The notes: generated by a model not told the origin, from the sequence alone. DNA of 64,000 nucleotides from Aureispira sp. CCB-QB1 (GCF_000724545.1 NZ_JHBV01000032.1:62001-126000), one strand, 5' to 3'. Shown: positions 37,420 to 46,980, numbered from the stretch's first letter. A program made the numbers and translations.

Positions 37420-37474
37420 ACCTCATTACTTCGTGGCTTTTTTCGTTTTACAAAAAGTCATGAAGTAGTAAGGT
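37420..37474 (+). repeat. Long imperfect hairpin between crp-like gene and trmB
   Basis: Two 23-nt arms (37420-37442 and 37452-37474) pair with a 9-nt loop. Of four non-Watson-Crick positions, three are G-U pairs when read as plus-strand RNA and one is C-A. It could end the nadB-crp transcript or form a leader structure for trmB. Confidence 0.55.
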
Positions 37475-37557
37475 CATATACTTCTATTTTTAATAATTGC
37501 TGAAAAATTGTAGCAGGTCTAGATTCTTGATTTGCTCTTAGTGATAAATATAAACCA

Positions 37558-38238
37558 ATGACAAAGCTTAGCAAACTCCAAAAATTTGCAGCCATTAGAA
37601 CCTTTCCCAATGTTTATTCGTCTAAAGGACATAATACACCACTTGTCGTAGATTATCAAGGAAATGATGTAGACATGAAAGGGCAATGGCAAAATCATTT
37701 TCAAAATGACAATCCAATTATTTTGGAAGTGGCGTGTGGAAAAGGACATTACGCACGTGGTTTAGGAAAAATGTATCCTGAAAATAATTATATCGGAGTT
37801 GAAATCAAAGGGAATCGCCTCTGGACAGGAGCCAATGGTGCTTTGTTGAACAAAGAAGAAAATGTTGCTTTCTTAAGAGCTAGAATAGAGTTTATGGAAT
37901 ACTATTTTGCTCCAGGAGAAGTATCCGAAATTTGGATTACATTTCCTGATCCACAATTAGGAAAGGCACGAAAACGCACTACAGCACCAAGATTCTTGGA
38001 TGTGTATCGCCATATTCTCAAAAAGGACAATAATCGTGTGCACCTAAAAACAGATTCTCCAGAGTTGTATGAATACACCTTAGAAGTATTAGAAGAACAG
38101 CAAATTGAAATCTTGTATCAAAATGATAATATTTATGCTCAAGAGTTGGATTTTCCTGAGTTGGATATTAAGACATTTTATGAAGAAATGCACCTAAAGG
38201 ACAATAGAACAATCAAATATATTCAATTTACATTATAG
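37558..38238 (+). CDS. trmB: tRNA (guanine-N7-)-methyltransferase
   Basis: Methylates N7 of G46 in the variable loop of tRNA with SAM. SAM-binding segment ILEVACGKGHYARGLGKMYP (usually LEvGcGkG), then NYIGVEIKGNRLWTGA, and the family hallmark ITFPDPQLGKARKRTTAPRFLDVYRHIL, where the common PDPWPKKRH is changed to PDPQLGKARKR. 226 residues, normal length. It precedes an O-antigen-ligase-like gene by 20 bp, which suggests one transcript without an obvious functional link. Confidence 0.94.
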   Translation: MTKLSKLQKFAAIRTFPNVYSSKGHNTPLVVDYQGNDVDMKGQWQNHFQNDNPIILEVACGKGHYARGLGKMYPENNYIGVEIKGNRLWTGANGALLNKEENVAFLRARIEFMEYYFAPGEVSEIWITFPDPQLGKARKRTTAPRFLDVYRHILKKDNNRVHLKTDSPELYEYTLEVLEEQQIEILYQNDNIYAQELDFPELDIKTFYEEMHLKDNRTIKYIQFTL

Positions 38239-38258
38239 AGTAAGTCTGCCAGTCATTT

Positions 38259-39515
38259 ATGGAGTCAAAAATACAGTTTTTCTTAGGACAATATCCTCGA
38301 CAAAAATTAATTTATGCTACCTGTATAAGTTTATTTATTGGGCTAATTTGTTCTAAGTTTTTGTTGACACTGTCCATGATTGGATTTGTAGTTTTGGGTA
38401 TATTATCTCCAACAATAAAACAAGATTGGAAACGTATTGGGGCAAACAAATCGTTCATCGCTACATTAGGTATATTTGTATTATTTCTTTTTAGTGCTTT
38501 GACCTCTGATAATTGGGAGGCATCCATGGTTCGTTTGCGGATAGCCTTGCCACTACTCATATTGCCTATTGCGTTTGGGCTGTTGCCAACTTTTTCTAAA
38601 AAATCCTATCAAGAATTGTTGGCCATCTATTTTTATATGATGGTGATTGCCTGTTTAGGAGTTTTAGTCAACTACGGACTACACTATGAAGCAATGCAAC
38701 AACGTCTAATTGTGAGCAAAGCTATTCCAACACCAAATGGAGAGCATATTCGATTCAGTTTGATGATAAATCTAGCTGTTTTTGCAGGATTTTGGTTGCT
38801 CCAGCAAGGGTTTCATTGGAAGAATGCAAGCGAGAAATGGCTGCTCCGCTTTCTTGTCTTATTTCTGATCATTACACTACACTTACTATCGGTGAGAATT
38901 GGTCTTTTGGTCTTGTATGGAGGAATAGGAACAACGGTTTTGTATTATATGCTGAGCAAAAGGCATTATGGGATTGGAATGATCTTATTAGTGGGAATGT
39001 GTGTGGTGCCTTATTTGGCATACAAGTATGTTCCAAGTATTAGAACCAAGGTTGATTTGACCAAACACAATTGGGATATGTATCGACAGGGACATATTGG
39101 GGAGTATTCAGATACTCGTCGTTTGTTGTCATACAAAATAGCGTGGGATGTAGCGCAACAATCACCTTGGTTTGGGGTTGGGATTGGAGATTTGAATGAT
39201 GAGCAAGCGAAGCAATATGAGGCGCATTATCCAGATCAAAAAGTCATGTATCCTCACAATTTCTTTTTGACATTGTATGCAGCTACAGGAATCATCGGGT
39301 TGCTATTTTTTCTGAGTTGTTTTTTATTCCCTTTCTTTTACCATCAAAACTATAAGAATCTATTTTTTCTCTTGTTTTATGTAACAATATTCTTGTCATT
39401 TATGACAGAGAATACACTTTTGAGCGCGATAGGGCTTGGTATTTATAGTTTCTTTTTGTTATTTTCTGTCAACTATTTAGAAGGGAGTTATCAAAAAGCA
39501 AGGATACCATCATAA
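38259..39515 (+). CDS. O-antigen ligase (Wzy/WaaL-like) family membrane protein
   Basis: Polytopic inner-membrane protein of 418 residues with about ten to twelve hydrophobic helices. The large extracytoplasmic loop near residues 265-330 has the family features: YSDTRRLLSYKIAWDVAQQS followed by WFGVGIGDLNDE and YPHNFFLTLYAATGIIGLL (Wzy_C domain). These enzymes join glycan chains to lipid A or polymerise glycan repeats on the outer face of the inner membrane. No glycosyltransferases are near, so the substrate is unknown. Likely cotranscribed with trmB. Confidence 0.85.
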   Translation: MESKIQFFLGQYPRQKLIYATCISLFIGLICSKFLLTLSMIGFVVLGILSPTIKQDWKRIGANKSFIATLGIFVLFLFSALTSDNWEASMVRLRIALPLLILPIAFGLLPTFSKKSYQELLAIYFYMMVIACLGVLVNYGLHYEAMQQRLIVSKAIPTPNGEHIRFSLMINLAVFAGFWLLQQGFHWKNASEKWLLRFLVLFLIITLHLLSVRIGLLVLYGGIGTTVLYYMLSKRHYGIGMILLVGMCVVPYLAYKYVPSIRTKVDLTKHNWDMYRQGHIGEYSDTRRLLSYKIAWDVAQQSPWFGVGIGDLNDEQAKQYEAHYPDQKVMYPHNFFLTLYAATGIIGLLFFLSCFLFPFFYHQNYKNLFFLLFYVTIFLSFMTENTLLSAIGLGIYSFFLLFSVNYLEGSYQKARIPS

Positions 39516-39517
39516 AA

Positions 39518-39555
39518 AAATAAGTTGTTAAGATTCTACACTCAACAACTTATTT
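39518..39555. terminator. Bidirectional terminator between the ligase-like gene and panD
   Basis: AAATAAGTTGTT (39518-39529) and AACAACTTATTT (39544-39555) form a perfect 12-bp stem with a 14-nt loop. On the minus strand seven T follow, a good panD terminator; on the plus strand the tail is weaker. Confidence 0.75.
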
Positions 39556-39596
39556 ACTATATAAGAACTTTGTTTGGACAAGCACTACTAAGGAAC

Positions 39597-39944
39597 CTAG
39601 TTTAAAGCATTCTTTTCGTTAGGAAAAACAATTGTTGGTTCAAAAGTTTTCGCCTCTTCAGGTGATAGAAAAGCATAACCGATAATAATAATAATATCGC
39701 CAACTTGACATCTGCGAGCAGCAGCACCATTTAAACAGATAACCCCTGAGCCTCTTTCTCCCTTAATAACATAGGTTTCTAATCTTTCCCCATTGTTATT
39801 GTTTACTATTTGCACACGCTCTCCTTCAAATATATTAGCAGCTTCCATTAAATCTTCATCAATCGTAATACTACCAACGTAATTAAGGTTGGCTTCTGTC
39901 ACTGTAGCACAGTGAATTTTTGATTTGAACATTTGTAAGAACAT
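39597..39944 (-). CDS. panD: Aspartate 1-decarboxylase
   Basis: Makes beta-alanine from L-aspartate for pantothenate and CoA synthesis. It is a pyruvoyl enzyme: the proenzyme cleaves itself at G24-S25 in [11 protein letters not shown], and S25 becomes the pyruvoyl group. [57 protein letters not shown] are all family landmarks. Length 115 is typical. The ATG at 39932 (fifth codon) is an alternative start that also keeps the active site. A TAnnTTTG box lies 46 nt upstream. panB and panC are not in the window. Confidence 0.96.
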   Translation of the reverse strand: MFLQMFKSKIHCATVTEANLNYVGSITIDEDLMEAANIFEGERVQIVNNNNGERLETYVIKGERGSGVICLNGAAARRCQVGDIIIIIGYAFLSPEEAKTFEPTIVFPNEKNALN

Positions 39945-39989
39945 AATTCAATTATTTTATCTTAAAATCAAAAGTAAATTTTTGTGCCA

Positions 39990-39997
39990 CAAAGGTA
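39990..39997 (-). promoter_or_regulatory. Candidate -7 box of panD
   Basis: On the minus strand TACCTTTG, an exact TAnnTTTG match, 46 nt before the panD start. No clear -33 TTG. Confidence 0.5.
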
Positions 39998-40056
39998 CGC
40001 TTTAGTTATGATAAAAGGAAATTAAGACAAAAATCGAGATTGGTATACTAAAAATG

Positions 40057-40085
40057 AAAAGAGCCTGTGGGCAACAGGCTCTTTT
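40057..40085. terminator. Terminator of the Big_2 lipoprotein gene
   Basis: A perfect 12-bp stem, AAAAGAGCCTGT (40057-40068) with ACAGGCTCTTTT (40074-40085), and 5-nt loop. T-rich on both sides, so it can work for either strand; the gene it serves ends 173 bp to the right on the minus strand. Confidence 0.75.
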
Positions 40086-40257
40086 ATTCTCAATCTTTGA
40101 AGATGAATAAACTCAACTAAAAAGGTTCTATGAACACTACTCTATTTACTAAGATGCGAGTAAATTAATTTTTGGTGTATTTGGTGTGAAAAAAAATACT
40201 TTTTTCTCTTTTACTTGAAAAATATTCATTTTGTTGATTGATAATCAGGGTGTTATT

Positions 40258-41733
40258 TTATTGGACATTAACCGTAATTGTTTCACTTAAGTTACCATGA
40301 CAAACCGTAATGGTTGCTGTACCAGCGTTAAAGCTAGTAGCAGAAATTTCGCCATTAAAATCTACATCGGCAACTTGTACGTTATCACTACAATAAACTA
40401 ATGCAGCATTACTAATAGGGTTACCTGAGTTATCTAAAACCTCTGCTTGAATTTGAGCTGTTTGCCCAATGCTTAGAGTTACATTGTTAGGACTAGTCAA
40501 GTTCAAACTTGCAGCAGCTATATCTTGGGCACCACAGTTGCAATTTCCAGAACTGACAGCAACCGAAAGAACCCCAACACCTGGCTCTATATCTGGATCA
40601 GAAGGGTGAGAAGCAATCACATAAGTAATTAAGCCAAGAGTAGCATTGCTTTTTACGGTTGCCAAACCATTATTATCGATGGTAGCGATATCAAAAATAG
40701 AGAACCCATAAGTTGGGATTTCCCATGTTAAGTTAGAAGGAGTTGTCATTGCGCCTAAAGCTAATTCTCCGTTACTATTTCGAACAACATCGTATTGTTT
40801 GGCTGTAAATTGTTTGGTTTGACCAGCAGGAACAGTAGCGTAGTATGGATCAACAATAATTACTTTGTTAGGAGCAACCACCAACTCGGCGCTACCAGTA
40901 ATTCCTTCGGCAGTCGCACGAATAGTTGTCGTACCAACTTTTAATGGCGTAATATTTCCAGAAGCGTCAACACTAGCGATATTAGGATCTACAACAGACC
41001 AACTGAAATTAGTACTAACTTCTTGATTGTCGATATTGTATGCTTTTGCGCTGTATTGTGTTGTTTCTGTTTTTAAAATAGTATTAGAATTGGGGCTAAG
41101 TACAATACGAGAAACTGGTAGAGGAACACTAATTGGTCCTAAGACAACAACAGGAACAGTAACAACAGGTGTTCCTGTCAAACCATTGGCTGTTACTGTA
41201 ATTTGACAGCTACCAACTCCTACAAAATTAACCATTCCAGTATTAGATACTGTGGCAACATTGGCATCACTAGATTGATAACTATACGTAGTAGAACCTG
41301 TTCCAAGATAAACCGCTTCTAATTGAATATCTGGGAAATCGGTGTCTACTAAAATAGCAGAAGGTGCGACAGCAAATAGACCAGGAACTTGAATGTTTAG
41401 CGGTGCCTCGGCTGTTAGGGTTACTCCCCCTACATTAACGGAAGCTTTGATTGTTGTAACGCCAACTTCGCTAATGGTAACTTGCCCGTTGCTTCCAATA
41501 CTTGCAACAGAAGAGTTGCCACTAGACCAAGTCACATTGGTAGCCGTAGTTTTGTTGCCTGAAGCGTCAATTAATGCAGCACTATATGTAATATTTTGCC
41601 CTGGCTCAGCAGACATGGCTCCGTTTTCTATAACTAGCAGTTGGCTGCTATCTGTTGATACATCATCTGGTTTACAACTATTCAGAAAAAGTAGGGTTAA
41701 GGTAAATAATAAGAATGAAATGTATGTTTTCAT
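40258..41733 (-). CDS. Lipoprotein with bacterial Ig-like (Big_2) repeats
   Basis: Outer-surface or periplasmic lipoprotein of 491 residues. The signal ends in a lipobox (LLFLNSC, about C20). At least four Ig-like Big_2 domains follow, each with the W-S/x-S-x-x-x-V-A-S/T-V pattern: VTWSSGNSSVASIGSNGQV, YQSSDANVATVSNTGMVNF, WSVVDPNIASVDASGNITPL and a last copy near residues 405-490 ending in CHGNLSETITVNVQ. Such repeats build rods used for adhesion or display. No enzymatic domain or T9SS tail is seen. Monocistronic. Confidence 0.85.
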   Translation of the reverse strand: MKTYISFLLFTLTLLFLNSCKPDDVSTDSSQLLVIENGAMSAEPGQNITYSAALIDASGNKTTATNVTWSSGNSSVASIGSNGQVTISEVGVTTIKASVNVGGVTLTAEAPLNIQVPGLFAVAPSAILVDTDFPDIQLEAVYLGTGSTTYSYQSSDANVATVSNTGMVNFVGVGSCQITVTANGLTGTPVVTVPVVVLGPISVPLPVSRIVLSPNSNTILKTETTQYSAKAYNIDNQEVSTNFSWSVVDPNIASVDASGNITPLKVGTTTIRATAEGITGSAELVVAPNKVIIVDPYYATVPAGQTKQFTAKQYDVVRNSNGELALGAMTTPSNLTWEIPTYGFSIFDIATIDNNGLATVKSNATLGLITYVIASHPSDPDIEPGVGVLSVAVSSGNCNCGAQDIAAASLNLTSPNNVTLSIGQTAQIQAEVLDNSGNPISNAALVYCSDNVQVADVDFNGEISATSFNAGTATITVCHGNLSETITVNVQ

Positions 41734-42045
41734 AATAAATAGTATTGGATAAAATGGTGAAAAAATAAGGGCTAAAAAGTATCCTTTTTACAGCTTGCCA
41801 AAATAGATTATGATAATAATTAGGTAGCTAGATGAGTACTTTTTTTTACCTTTGTTTGAACGTGCCAAAACTAAATCAAACATTAAACCCAAAAAAAATA
41901 TAGACAATGTATATTCATCGTTTTTAGGTATGATATGATGGTTTTTTGTTGATTATTTTGTTGGTTGTTAGTATTTTAAGTGATTCTCACGTTAATGTGC
42001 TTTAGTTCATTTTTTGTGAAGAATATTCTTGTTGGTACTCCAAAA
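41734..42045. other. 312-bp divergent intergenic region
   Basis: Between the Big_2 lipoprotein and the unrecognised helical protein. One promoter-like box on the plus strand (41847-41854); nothing else seen. Confidence 0.55.
41847..41854 (+). promoter_or_regulatory. Candidate -7 box of the unrecognised helical protein gene
   Basis: TACCTTTG matches TAnnTTTG exactly, about 190 nt before the ATG at 42046. No -33 box recognised. Confidence 0.4.
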
Positions 42046-43557
42046 ATGGCACAAAATTCGTCTACTGAGCGAAAATACTGTATACACACTTACTCTGAAA
42101 TAGACTATCTAATGAATGAAGAACTTTTCCTTCTTTTTTGTGAAGTAAACCCCACTAGTCAAATTGTGTTGGATCATGCTTTTGGTAAGTCGCCTAAAAT
42201 GTTGCGGCTAATTCATTTTTTGAGAACAATAGAAACAACATTTAAAACTCCAAGGGCAATTAATGTTATTTATAAAGAAGAAGTAGACCAAGTAGAATAC
42301 ACCAAACTAATCAACCGTTTTTATAAATTAAGGCAGCAGTTAATAGAGTGGTTGTATCACTATTTGAAAAAGACAGAGACGCATTCTTCAAAAGAAGAAC
42401 AAAGTTTGAGTTTTATTCGTTATTTGGTTAATAAAAACCAATTTAAAGATGCTTTGGAGAAAGCCCTCAAATTAGAAAAGCATTGCCAAAAACTAAATTT
42501 ATTTGAGTTGCTACCTGGCGTACTTAATATGATTATATACTGCCAGCAGTGTTTGTTTATAGGAGGTGACAAGGCACTTATTGATGCCGAAAAGCGCTTG
42601 TTAAAAGCGGTTGAATGGAATCATGCTTTGCAGAAATTGCATTATTATCACCAACAATCGTATCGTATAAAAACAATAGAGGATTATCAAGGAGTACTAA
42701 AAGCTGTACGAAAATTGATACAGCCTTATAAAGACTTGCCCAGATTTACACTACTCTACCATTATATTGCATTTAGCAAAGGGTGTACGGCAATTGGGCG
42801 CACTCACAAGTCTACGAATGCATTGGTTCGACATTTGAACAAGTTAGAAGCTATTTTGAAAGAGCATCCTCAAATGCCAATGATTTTTGCAATGGCTCAT
42901 TACCCTAAGTTAACAACCTATAATCTGCTCTTACTAAAGGCAATATTTTATTTTTATAGAGGGCAATACAATGAGTCAGCCAAAGCGCTAAAAGAAAGGG
43001 ATAGAATCGAAACGGCTCATCCTAACTTGCCATATCCAACTTCTGAATCGGAAATTAGAAACACCATTAGCATTCTCATTTCTAGCAAACAATACCGCCT
43101 TGCACTAAAAAAATGGGAGCAATTAGTAGCTTTTTATAAGAAGCATGAGCAAGATGAACGGTTGGATTTGGCATTAATGGAAAAGGCTAATATTTATTTT
43201 TTCCAATACCCTAAAGTAAATAAAACCGATCTTTTGGCTTTATATGAGGATTTGTTAGAAGCAGGAACTAGAGCCACTGAATTTACTGATTTTATAATAA
43301 TTGCTACGATTTGGGTTAAACTATTATTAGGAAAAACATTTACAGCAATAGAGTTAGAAAAAGGAGCGGGTATGTTCAACGCTTATCAATTAAAAATTTC
43401 CTTAGTTCGTCAGTTGGGAGAAGCAATTTATCAGAAAAATTCTAAATTATTAAGGCAACTAATAAAGGACATAGAAAAATTATTAGAGAATAAAAACAAT
43501 AGTATACAGTCTCTTTATTATCAGCAGTTTATTGTGATTGCAAAGACACACGTTTAA
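42046..43557 (+). CDS. Unrecognised alpha-helical protein (TPR-like), 503 residues
   Basis: I do not recognise a family. The protein is almost entirely helical and rich in Leu, Lys and Tyr, with repeating helix pairs spaced like TPR or related solenoids, for example NKNQFKDALEKALKLEKHC and FYFYRGQYNESAKALKERD. It has no signal peptide, membrane helix or catalytic motif, so it is probably a cytoplasmic scaffold. The frame is open further upstream to a GTG at 41980 and another ATG at 41995, but those residues are hydrophobic and poorly coding-like; the ATG at 42046 (MAQNSSTERKY) is preferred. It stands alone. Confidence 0.7.
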   Translation: MAQNSSTERKYCIHTYSEIDYLMNEELFLLFCEVNPTSQIVLDHAFGKSPKMLRLIHFLRTIETTFKTPRAINVIYKEEVDQVEYTKLINRFYKLRQQLIEWLYHYLKKTETHSSKEEQSLSFIRYLVNKNQFKDALEKALKLEKHCQKLNLFELLPGVLNMIIYCQQCLFIGGDKALIDAEKRLLKAVEWNHALQKLHYYHQQSYRIKTIEDYQGVLKAVRKLIQPYKDLPRFTLLYHYIAFSKGCTAIGRTHKSTNALVRHLNKLEAILKEHPQMPMIFAMAHYPKLTTYNLLLLKAIFYFYRGQYNESAKALKERDRIETAHPNLPYPTSESEIRNTISILISSKQYRLALKKWEQLVAFYKKHEQDERLDLALMEKANIYFFQYPKVNKTDLLALYEDLLEAGTRATEFTDFIIIATIWVKLLLGKTFTAIELEKGAGMFNAYQLKISLVRQLGEAIYQKNSKLLRQLIKDIEKLLENKNNSIQSLYYQQFIVIAKTHV

Positions 43558-43810
43558 GCAATGTGGGGGGACGAGGTTATACTTTAACAGGTTGTTTTTT
43601 GTTAAAGTATATTAATAAATTCAAAATTATAGGCATATGTCTTAATATTGAATTTATGACTTTAGTAGGATATAGATGTGAATTTACTAATCTATTAAGT
43701 TAAAATAATCCCCCTCTGTTGTGGTTTCAACGAACTAATATTAAAATTTGTCCTACAATGAATTGTATTAATTGGTTAATGTAGAACTTATTAAAGTTTG
43801 TTTGGAAAAT

Positions 43811-45052
43811 ATGGAAAAGAAAACTCTAAGACACAAGAACGTATGGTATGTTGTTTTTAATCTGATTTTACCTATTGCTTTGTTCGGGCAACTGAAAGAG
43901 TCGGCTGAATTTATACCTTGCGAAGACTATTGTGAAGGTTATCAACCTATAATTGACTTAGATTTTAGTTTTTATAAGGAGCGTTATGTAGAGGAAAATT
44001 TATTGTACAAAATAACAGATAACTGGGGGAATGGTTGTTTGCCTTTGTATGGCACTCGCAATATGAGAAGTGTTTTGCATGGAGTAGCTTACCGAGGAGG
44101 TGCCAACAACTATTTTCACAAAACTGATAAACGAAAAAATCATAACCCTCTCCCCAAAGATGGTATAAACAATTTGTGTTACGAAGGATTTTCGGCAGCA
44201 GTTTATCTTTATCGAACAAATTTTGAATCTGTAGATAGTATCGACACCTGTAGTTGTGTACATGGGGCTAACAATCAAATGAAATACTATCAATTGGATT
44301 ATTTTGATTCATCACATGTACAAAAAATTATAGAGTTGGTATATGAATCTGGAATTGATGCTTCAAAAGGACCTGTTTATTTGCATTGTTGGAATGGATG
44401 GCACGCTTCTGGATTTATTGCAGCCGTTTTGTTAAAACAATTTTGTGGATATACTAGCGCAGAAGCTATTCGGTACTGGGATTTGGGGACAGATGGTGCT
44501 AATCGAAGCAGTCGATACCAAAAAATTCGTATGATGATTCGTGATTTTGAACCTAACGAAAAGTATCGTTTGTTGGATAAAGAAGGAAATTATATATGCC
44601 CCGAAATGCCTCAATTTATAGACAGTTCTAAAATTCAAGTTACTATAAATCATTTGCTTATTGTTCCTGAATCAATTGCTGAAAATAGTTCTATCCCTTT
44701 GCACAATATTTATTTTAAAGCAGGCAAGTCTACGATTCAAAATATAAGTAAAAATTCAGATATTAAAACTTTACTAAAAGCCTTAAAAACACATAAAGAG
44801 TTGGTTGTGGAGATTGGAGGTTATACTGATGATATTGGAAACGATTCTGTAAATCAAGTTTACTCTGAGCAGCGAGCTAGGTATGTCTACGATTATTTGT
44901 TGTCTCAAGAAGTTGATAAGAATCGCTTATCTTACAAAGGATATGGTGAACAGAGACCATTGTACAGCAATGCATACGAAGCGACAAGGGTGAAGAATAG
45001 ACGGATAGAAATCAAAATACTCCAAAGTGTGGGTTTAAAAGAAGGCGATTAG
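43811..45052 (+). CDS. Secreted phosphatase-like domain fused to OmpA domain, catalytic Arg missing
   Basis: A 413-residue envelope protein. Signal peptide at 1 to about 27 (NVWYVVFNLILPIALFGQ). Residues about 60-250 resemble a protein tyrosine/dual-specificity phosphatase: a P-loop-like VYLHCWNGWHASG with cysteine C193, but the invariant CX5R arginine is A199, so normal phosphatase chemistry is unlikely. The C-terminal OmpA domain (about 310-410) has VEIGGYTDDIGND, VYSEQRARYVYDYLL and RVKNRRIEIKI, which bind peptidoglycan. A longer frame begins at a TTG at 43772; the ATG at 43811 puts the signal peptide at the N-terminus. It may bind a phosphorylated ligand or act structurally. The fold call for the middle domain is moderately sure. 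Confidence 0.75.
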   Translation: MEKKTLRHKNVWYVVFNLILPIALFGQLKESAEFIPCEDYCEGYQPIIDLDFSFYKERYVEENLLYKITDNWGNGCLPLYGTRNMRSVLHGVAYRGGANNYFHKTDKRKNHNPLPKDGINNLCYEGFSAAVYLYRTNFESVDSIDTCSCVHGANNQMKYYQLDYFDSSHVQKIIELVYESGIDASKGPVYLHCWNGWHASGFIAAVLLKQFCGYTSAEAIRYWDLGTDGANRSSRYQKIRMMIRDFEPNEKYRLLDKEGNYICPEMPQFIDSSKIQVTINHLLIVPESIAENSSIPLHNIYFKAGKSTIQNISKNSDIKTLLKALKTHKELVVEIGGYTDDIGNDSVNQVYSEQRARYVYDYLLSQEVDKNRLSYKGYGEQRPLYSNAYEATRVKNRRIEIKILQSVGLKEGD

Positions 45053-45082
45053 CATTATATGAAATGCTTATAGCCAAAATAG

Positions 45083-45165
45083 AGCCTGCTTTTTATTTGT
45101 GAAATGCCTTAGACTAAAGATCGATAGCACTTGTTTCAACAATAAAAAGCAGGCTTGTTTTATTG
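45083..45165 (+). terminator. Long-loop terminator-like hairpin
   Basis: AGCCTGCTTTTTATT (45083-45097) is exactly complementary to AATAAAAAGCAGGCT (45141-45155) across a 43-nt loop, followed by TGTTTTATT. It lies 30 bp past the phosphatase-like/OmpA stop and before the convergent VWA gene. Confidence 0.6.
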
Positions 45166-45203
45166 GGAGCAAATTATTTATTTACTGGAAATAACGGAGA
45201 GAA

Positions 45204-46853
45204 TTAGTTCTCTGAATTTGCTTCTAGTGTTTCTAACGTATTGGCTGATTGCACCATCTGCAAAAATTCTGTTCGGTATCCCTCTTTATCATTACCTAAA
45301 GCACCTTTGGCTAGTTCTAAAACACTATCATAGGTAGCCGAACCTTTGAACTTAGAATTTCTTAATAACATCCCAAAACCAGCAACGGCTGCCGAAAAGC
45401 GATAATTATCAGAACTGCTGTCTAAGTTGGTAATAGCTGTATTTTTAAGTACTTGCTCCAACAAAATAGATTGATCGGATTTAATGGGTTTGTAGCGAAA
45501 TTTCACGGTCATTAAGTCGGTTTCGTTTCCTGAAACCTTAGTCGTTTGATATTTTAAATCAGCAGCTTGATGAATTGTTTGCGTAGATTTTGAATTGGCA
45601 AGAATCACTTCGTAAATGGCAGTTACTGTATGACCTGCACCTAGTTCTCCTGCATCTTTGGTATCGTCATCAAAATCCTCGTTCGCCAACAATCTATTTT
45701 CGTACCCAATCAAACGGTAAGCTTTAACCATTTTGGGATTAAACTCAATTTGAATTTTTACATCTTTGGCGATTGTAAACATATTGGCACGCATCTGAGT
45801 AACGAATACCTTTTTGGCTTCACGAATGTTATCAATATAAAAATAATTGCCGTTCCCTGCATTACTAATCTGTTCCATGCGACCATCTTTATAATTGCCC
45901 ATACCAAAACCACAGATAGTCAAGTAAATATTGTCTTTTCGTTTTTCTTCAATAAGCGAAACAAGCTCACTAGATGAAGAAACCCCAACGTTAAAGTCTC
46001 CGTCTGTTGCTAAAATAACTCGGTTGTTACCATCAGCAATCAAATTTTCTTTGGCAATGTTGTAGGCCAACTCGATACCTTGACCTCCAGCAGTTGACCC
46101 GCCAGAATTAATCCCATCAAGAGCATTTAAAATCTTTTCATGTTCAGAAGCAGGAGTGGAAGGCAAAACCAAACCTGCTGCCCCTGCATAGGCAACAATG
46201 GCAACTTTATCCTTGTCATCCAACTCAGACAACAAGAGTTTTAGGGATTTTTTAAGTAAAGGGAGCTTGTTTTCAGCACTCATAGAACCAGAGGCATCAA
46301 TAAGAAAAACTAAATTAGACGATTTTAAATCGGTATAATCCAAGTCTTTGCCTTGCAAACCTATATGAATGAGATGATGTTCAGAATTCCACGGAGTGGT
46401 AGATATTTCTGTATTAATCGAAAAAGGATCTTGCCCTTGCGGTTGGGGATAGTCATAATCAAAATAGTTGATCATTTCTTCAATGCGAACAGCGTCGGCT
46501 AAAGGCATTTGATCCATTTCTAGATAACGACGAATATTGCTATAAGAAGCATTATCAACATCTATAGAAAAGGTAGAAACAGGTGTTTGAGCAACACCTT
46601 TAAAGGTATTTTCATTGATTTTATCGTATTCTTCGGTATTAAGTTTTTCATTTTGTATCGGTTCAGGACTCACTTGATAAGTATAGTTAGCCCCTTCCGT
46701 TACAGTCTCAACTTTAGATAGAGCTTTTTGATCCATGGCACGAGCATTCGGTACTTCTTCAAGGTATAATGCCTTATCTACAGTAGCATTTTGACAGGAG
46801 AAAATAAACGTAGCACTAAAACCAAGTGCTAATAACTGAAATATTTTTTTCAT
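45204..46853 (-). CDS. YfbK-type von Willebrand factor A lipoprotein
   Basis: Lipoprotein of 549 residues. The signal ends in lipobox FIFSC20, which needs the ATG at 46853; the longer frame from 46889 would bury it. Family order: a YfbK N-terminal domain (TFSIDVDNASYSNIRRYLEM, MPLADAVRIEEMINYFDYDYP), then the VWA domain with the MIDAS motif D-x-S-G-S in LVFLIDASGSMSAENKLPLL and GSTAGGQGIELAY, ILATDGDFNVG, and a C-terminal DUF3520-like domain (YENRLLANEDFDDDTKDAGELGAGHTVTAIYEV). VWA domains bind protein ligands through a divalent metal. Role unknown, often near Bat/MoxR systems, but here it is monocistronic. Confidence 0.9.
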   Translation of the reverse strand: MKKIFQLLALGFSATFIFSCQNATVDKALYLEEVPNARAMDQKALSKVETVTEGANYTYQVSPEPIQNEKLNTEEYDKINENTFKGVAQTPVSTFSIDVDNASYSNIRRYLEMDQMPLADAVRIEEMINYFDYDYPQPQGQDPFSINTEISTTPWNSEHHLIHIGLQGKDLDYTDLKSSNLVFLIDASGSMSAENKLPLLKKSLKLLLSELDDKDKVAIVAYAGAAGLVLPSTPASEHEKILNALDGINSGGSTAGGQGIELAYNIAKENLIADGNNRVILATDGDFNVGVSSSSELVSLIEEKRKDNIYLTICGFGMGNYKDGRMEQISNAGNGNYFYIDNIREAKKVFVTQMRANMFTIAKDVKIQIEFNPKMVKAYRLIGYENRLLANEDFDDDTKDAGELGAGHTVTAIYEVILANSKSTQTIHQAADLKYQTTKVSGNETDLMTVKFRYKPIKSDQSILLEQVLKNTAITNLDSSSDNYRFSAAVAGFGMLLRNSKFKGSATYDSVLELAKGALGNDKEGYRTEFLQMVQSANTLETLEANSEN

Positions 46854-46946
46854 TGTATTGTATTTTGTTGGGTTATGATAGAGTATCACACTCTAAGAAA
46901 ATGTTGATTATTATTGTGTTTAGTACTTTGTGTATTTTTTAGCTTT

Positions 46947-46974
46947 TTTGTGAAAAACTAAAAAAGTATCTTTG
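46947..46974 (+). promoter_or_regulatory. Promoter-like pair on the plus strand without a downstream gene
   Basis: TTTG (46947-46950), 16 nt, then TATCTTTG (46967-46974). It points right into a region where both flanking genes run left, and directly precedes a hairpin that could be a small RNA. Confidence 0.4.
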
Positions 46975-46980
46975 CATCAG

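Larger units (their letters stand above)
39945..40257. other. 313-bp intergenic region upstream of panD
   Basis: Holds the panD promoter box and the terminator of the Big_2 lipoprotein gene; otherwise nothing seen. Confidence 0.6.
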
